DNA of 64,000 bases, from contig NC_045148.1 of the NCBI RefSeq assembly GCF_008831285.2, positions 4,958,001-5,022,000 of the forward strand, read 5' to 3'. This document shows, one piece after another, positions 62,625 to 64,000 of the stretch. Source of the stretch: Nymphaea colorata. Its lineage: Eukaryota; Streptophyta; Magnoliopsida; Nymphaeales; Nymphaeaceae. The position numbers were made by a program, and so were the translations under genes. The stretch's first letter is position 1. Each line of letters opens with the position of its first letter. Below the pieces are notes generated by a model. The model worked only from the letters and a program-made list of their open reading frames with translations. It made no database searches and had not been told where the DNA came from.

Positions 62625-63314
62625 ATGACCACAAGGATGTCGCGAATCATCCTACTTCCCCTCTTCACCATCGCCCTGATCTCATCCCTCCCCCTTTCCC
62701 GTTCAGCCAACTTTGAGATAAGGAACCAGTGCTCCTACACCCTATGGGCAGCAGCCGTCCCCGGCGGTGGTCAGCAGCTCGATCCTGGCCAGTCCTGGAA
62801 CCTCTTCGTCAACCCCGGCACCAAGATGGCACGCATATGGGCCCGCACGGGATGCAACTTCGACGGCAGCGGCCACGGCAGCTGCCAAACGGGCGACTGT
62901 GGTGGGGTTTTGGCCTGCCAGGCCTTTGGGCAGCCTCCCAACACCCTGGCTGAGTATGCGCTGAACCAGTTCAACAACCTCGACTTCTTTGACATCTCGC
63001 TGATAGACGGGTTCAACGTCCCCATGGCGTTCAACCCCGTCAGCGGCAGCTGCAAGGGGATCACCTGCAACGCTGACATCGTCGGGCAGTGCCCCAACGA
63101 GCTTCGGGTGCCCGGTGGCTGCAACAACGCCTGCACTACCTTCAAGCAAGATCAGTACTGCTGCACCGGATCAGCGGCAAACAACTGCGGGCCGACCAAC
63201 TACTCCCAGTTCTTCAAGGACAGATGCCCTACCTCTTACAGCTACCCCAAGGACGATGCAACCAGCACTTTCACTTGCTCCAACACTGACTACCAAGTCA
63301 TCTTTTGCCCTTAA
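62625..63314 (+). CDS. Osmotin-like thaumatin protein (PR-5 family), secreted
   Basis: Single-exon gene for 229 residues, the usual size of a large thaumatin-like protein. Residues 1-28 form a signal peptide (hydrophobic core [17 protein letters not shown], likely cut after SRSA). All 16 family cysteines are present (36, 77, 87, 92, 98, 143, 148, 156, 166, 170, 179, 180, 188, 201, 218, 228), predicting eight disulfides. The thaumatin signature [20 protein letters not shown] spans residues 83-102. Acidic-cleft residues include Glu110, Asp123 and Asp128. An N-glycosylation sequon NYS starts at 192. The chain ends at IFCP, without the C-terminal extension that sends some osmotins to the vacuole, so secretion to the apoplast is inferred. 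Family roles are antifungal defence and osmotic stress. A second in-frame ATG at residue 5 could also start translation. Coding sequence is GC-rich against its AT-rich surroundings. Confidence 0.95.
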   Translation: MTTRMSRIILLPLFTIALISSLPLSRSANFEIRNQCSYTLWAAAVPGGGQQLDPGQSWNLFVNPGTKMARIWARTGCNFDGSGHGSCQTGDCGGVLACQAFGQPPNTLAEYALNQFNNLDFFDISLIDGFNVPMAFNPVSGSCKGITCNADIVGQCPNELRVPGGCNNACTTFKQDQYCCTGSAANNCGPTNYSQFFKDRCPTSYSYPKDDATSTFTCSNTDYQVIFCP

Positions 63315-63375
63315 ACTAAGTTTCTCTGGCCGCATGCAAACAGTAAACGGACCTTATTAGCTAATACTGGTACTA

Positions 63376-63395
63376 AATAAAAGCATTTCAATAAA
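63376..63395 (+). terminator. Poly(A) signals of the thaumatin-like gene
   Basis: AATAAA occurs at 63376-63381 and again at 63390-63395, 60 to 80 bases after the stop codon. Confidence 0.55.
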
Positions 63396-63779
63396 TGAAC
63401 GCACTGCTTTCCTTTTATGCACTTGTAATTTCATGGACTGCTTGATCTCTGTTGAAGCTTGGATTCCCACAATTAATAAAGCATGTAGCAAGCAGCACCG
63501 TCTGCTAGTTGTTGCCACTTCTCGATTGTTTAAATAAATTAAAAATCAGTAGCTTCTTTGCCCAGTACTGTGGATTTTTCTCTGAGAATACCATGCCTCG
63601 CGTAGAACGGTCTTCATTGGGAAATGATCGAGGCACGAACAATTAGCTGGAAGAAAAGCGAGACACAGCTTATAAGTCGTTGGTTTTGAACTCAAATCTG
63701 TTTACTCCATCCTGCGCACATGAAATGTTGAAGCAAAGAAAGAACGCATGCCTAAAGGGGTTGTTTAATCCCTTCTATA
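63396..63779. other. 3' flank of the thaumatin-like gene, no supported gene
   Basis: A further AATAAA lies near 63475. No coding region or repeat is recognised. Confidence 0.45.
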
Positions 63780-63931
63780 TAATATAATATAATATATATT
63801 ATTTAAATAAGCTATTGGGCCAAATCAGACCCGGCCTGGCCCGGCCAAATAATTTATTGGGCGATGGCCAAATTTGGTCCCCAAAACCGAGCTGAGCTAA
63901 GTATCGAGTACTCAGCCCGGTGCTCACTCTT
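63780..63931. mobile_element. MITE remnant with GC-rich termini
   Basis: The right end, CAGCCCGGTGCTCACTCTT, is the reverse complement of AAGAGTGAGCACCGGGCTG, close to the AAGAGTGGGCATCGGGCCC terminus of the 73-bp element at 24142. CCCGGCCTGGCCCGGCC (about 63829-63846) is GC-rich arm sequence of the same kind, next to an A/T-only stretch. The left terminus is not recognisable. Confidence 0.5.
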
Positions 63932-64000
63932 ACTAACAAAAAGTAGTAAGCTCGCACAAAGATGGGATCATATTCTTCAATCATAAATCGTAGATCTGAG

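Noticed and set aside
62742-63149. 135-codon minus-strand frame opposite the thaumatin-like gene
   Set aside because: It is a shadow of the GC-rich thaumatin coding sequence.

Overview
The window is nuclear DNA of a flowering plant. The evidence is spliced genes with GT-AG introns, a plant-type 4-aminobutyrate (GABA) transaminase, an osmotin-like thaumatin (PR-5), and a high load of plant transposable elements (chromovirus Ty3/gypsy, Ty1/copia, PIF/Harbinger, CACTA-type, tRNA-SINEs, MITEs) in an AT-rich background full of (TA)n and (GA)n microsatellites. I cannot name the species from sequence alone.

Three host genes can be supported, all on the + strand. (1) 11786-15023: a five-exon gene for a RimP/UPF0090-family protein with an organelle-type N-terminus. 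(2) 37528-52569: a 19-exon GABA transaminase gene. Its exons assemble cleanly except for a one-base deletion in exon 11, which puts a stop codon in exon 12. (3) 62625-63314: an intronless, secreted osmotin-like thaumatin protein.

Layout. 1-5.2 kb: three related copies of a unit of about 1.2 kb, with no gene. 7.2-9.4 kb: a decayed PIF/Harbinger transposon. 10.7 kb: a tRNA-derived SINE. 11.8-15.0 kb: the RimP-like gene, with a 61-bp tandem duplication across its stop codon. 17.5-21.7 kb: a dead chromovirus on the minus strand, abutting LTR-like repeats (21.7-22.0 kb). 24.14 kb: a 73-bp miniature inverted-repeat element with a 10-bp target duplication. 24.9-29.3 kb: a complete non-autonomous LTR element with two colinear 780-bp LTRs. 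Its interior has no gag-pol and instead carries a broken copy of an FHA-domain coding sequence. 29.3-37 kb: microsatellites, a hairpin, SINEs and GC-rich-ended MITEs. 37.5-52.6 kb: the GABA transaminase gene, with introns holding a copia relic, an inverted-repeat MITE and a foldback element. 52.6-62 kb: intergenic DNA with a duplicated block, Micron-like units in (TA)n tracts and a CACTA-type terminus. 62.6 kb to the end: the thaumatin-like gene, then a MITE remnant.

The three genes show no sign of a shared pathway: one is organellar ribosome maturation, one mitochondrial GABA catabolism, one apoplastic defence or stress. The most notable observations are the FHA-capturing retroelement (24927-29276), the frameshift in the GABA transaminase gene (46854-46857), and the very small MITE with an intact target duplication (24142-24214).
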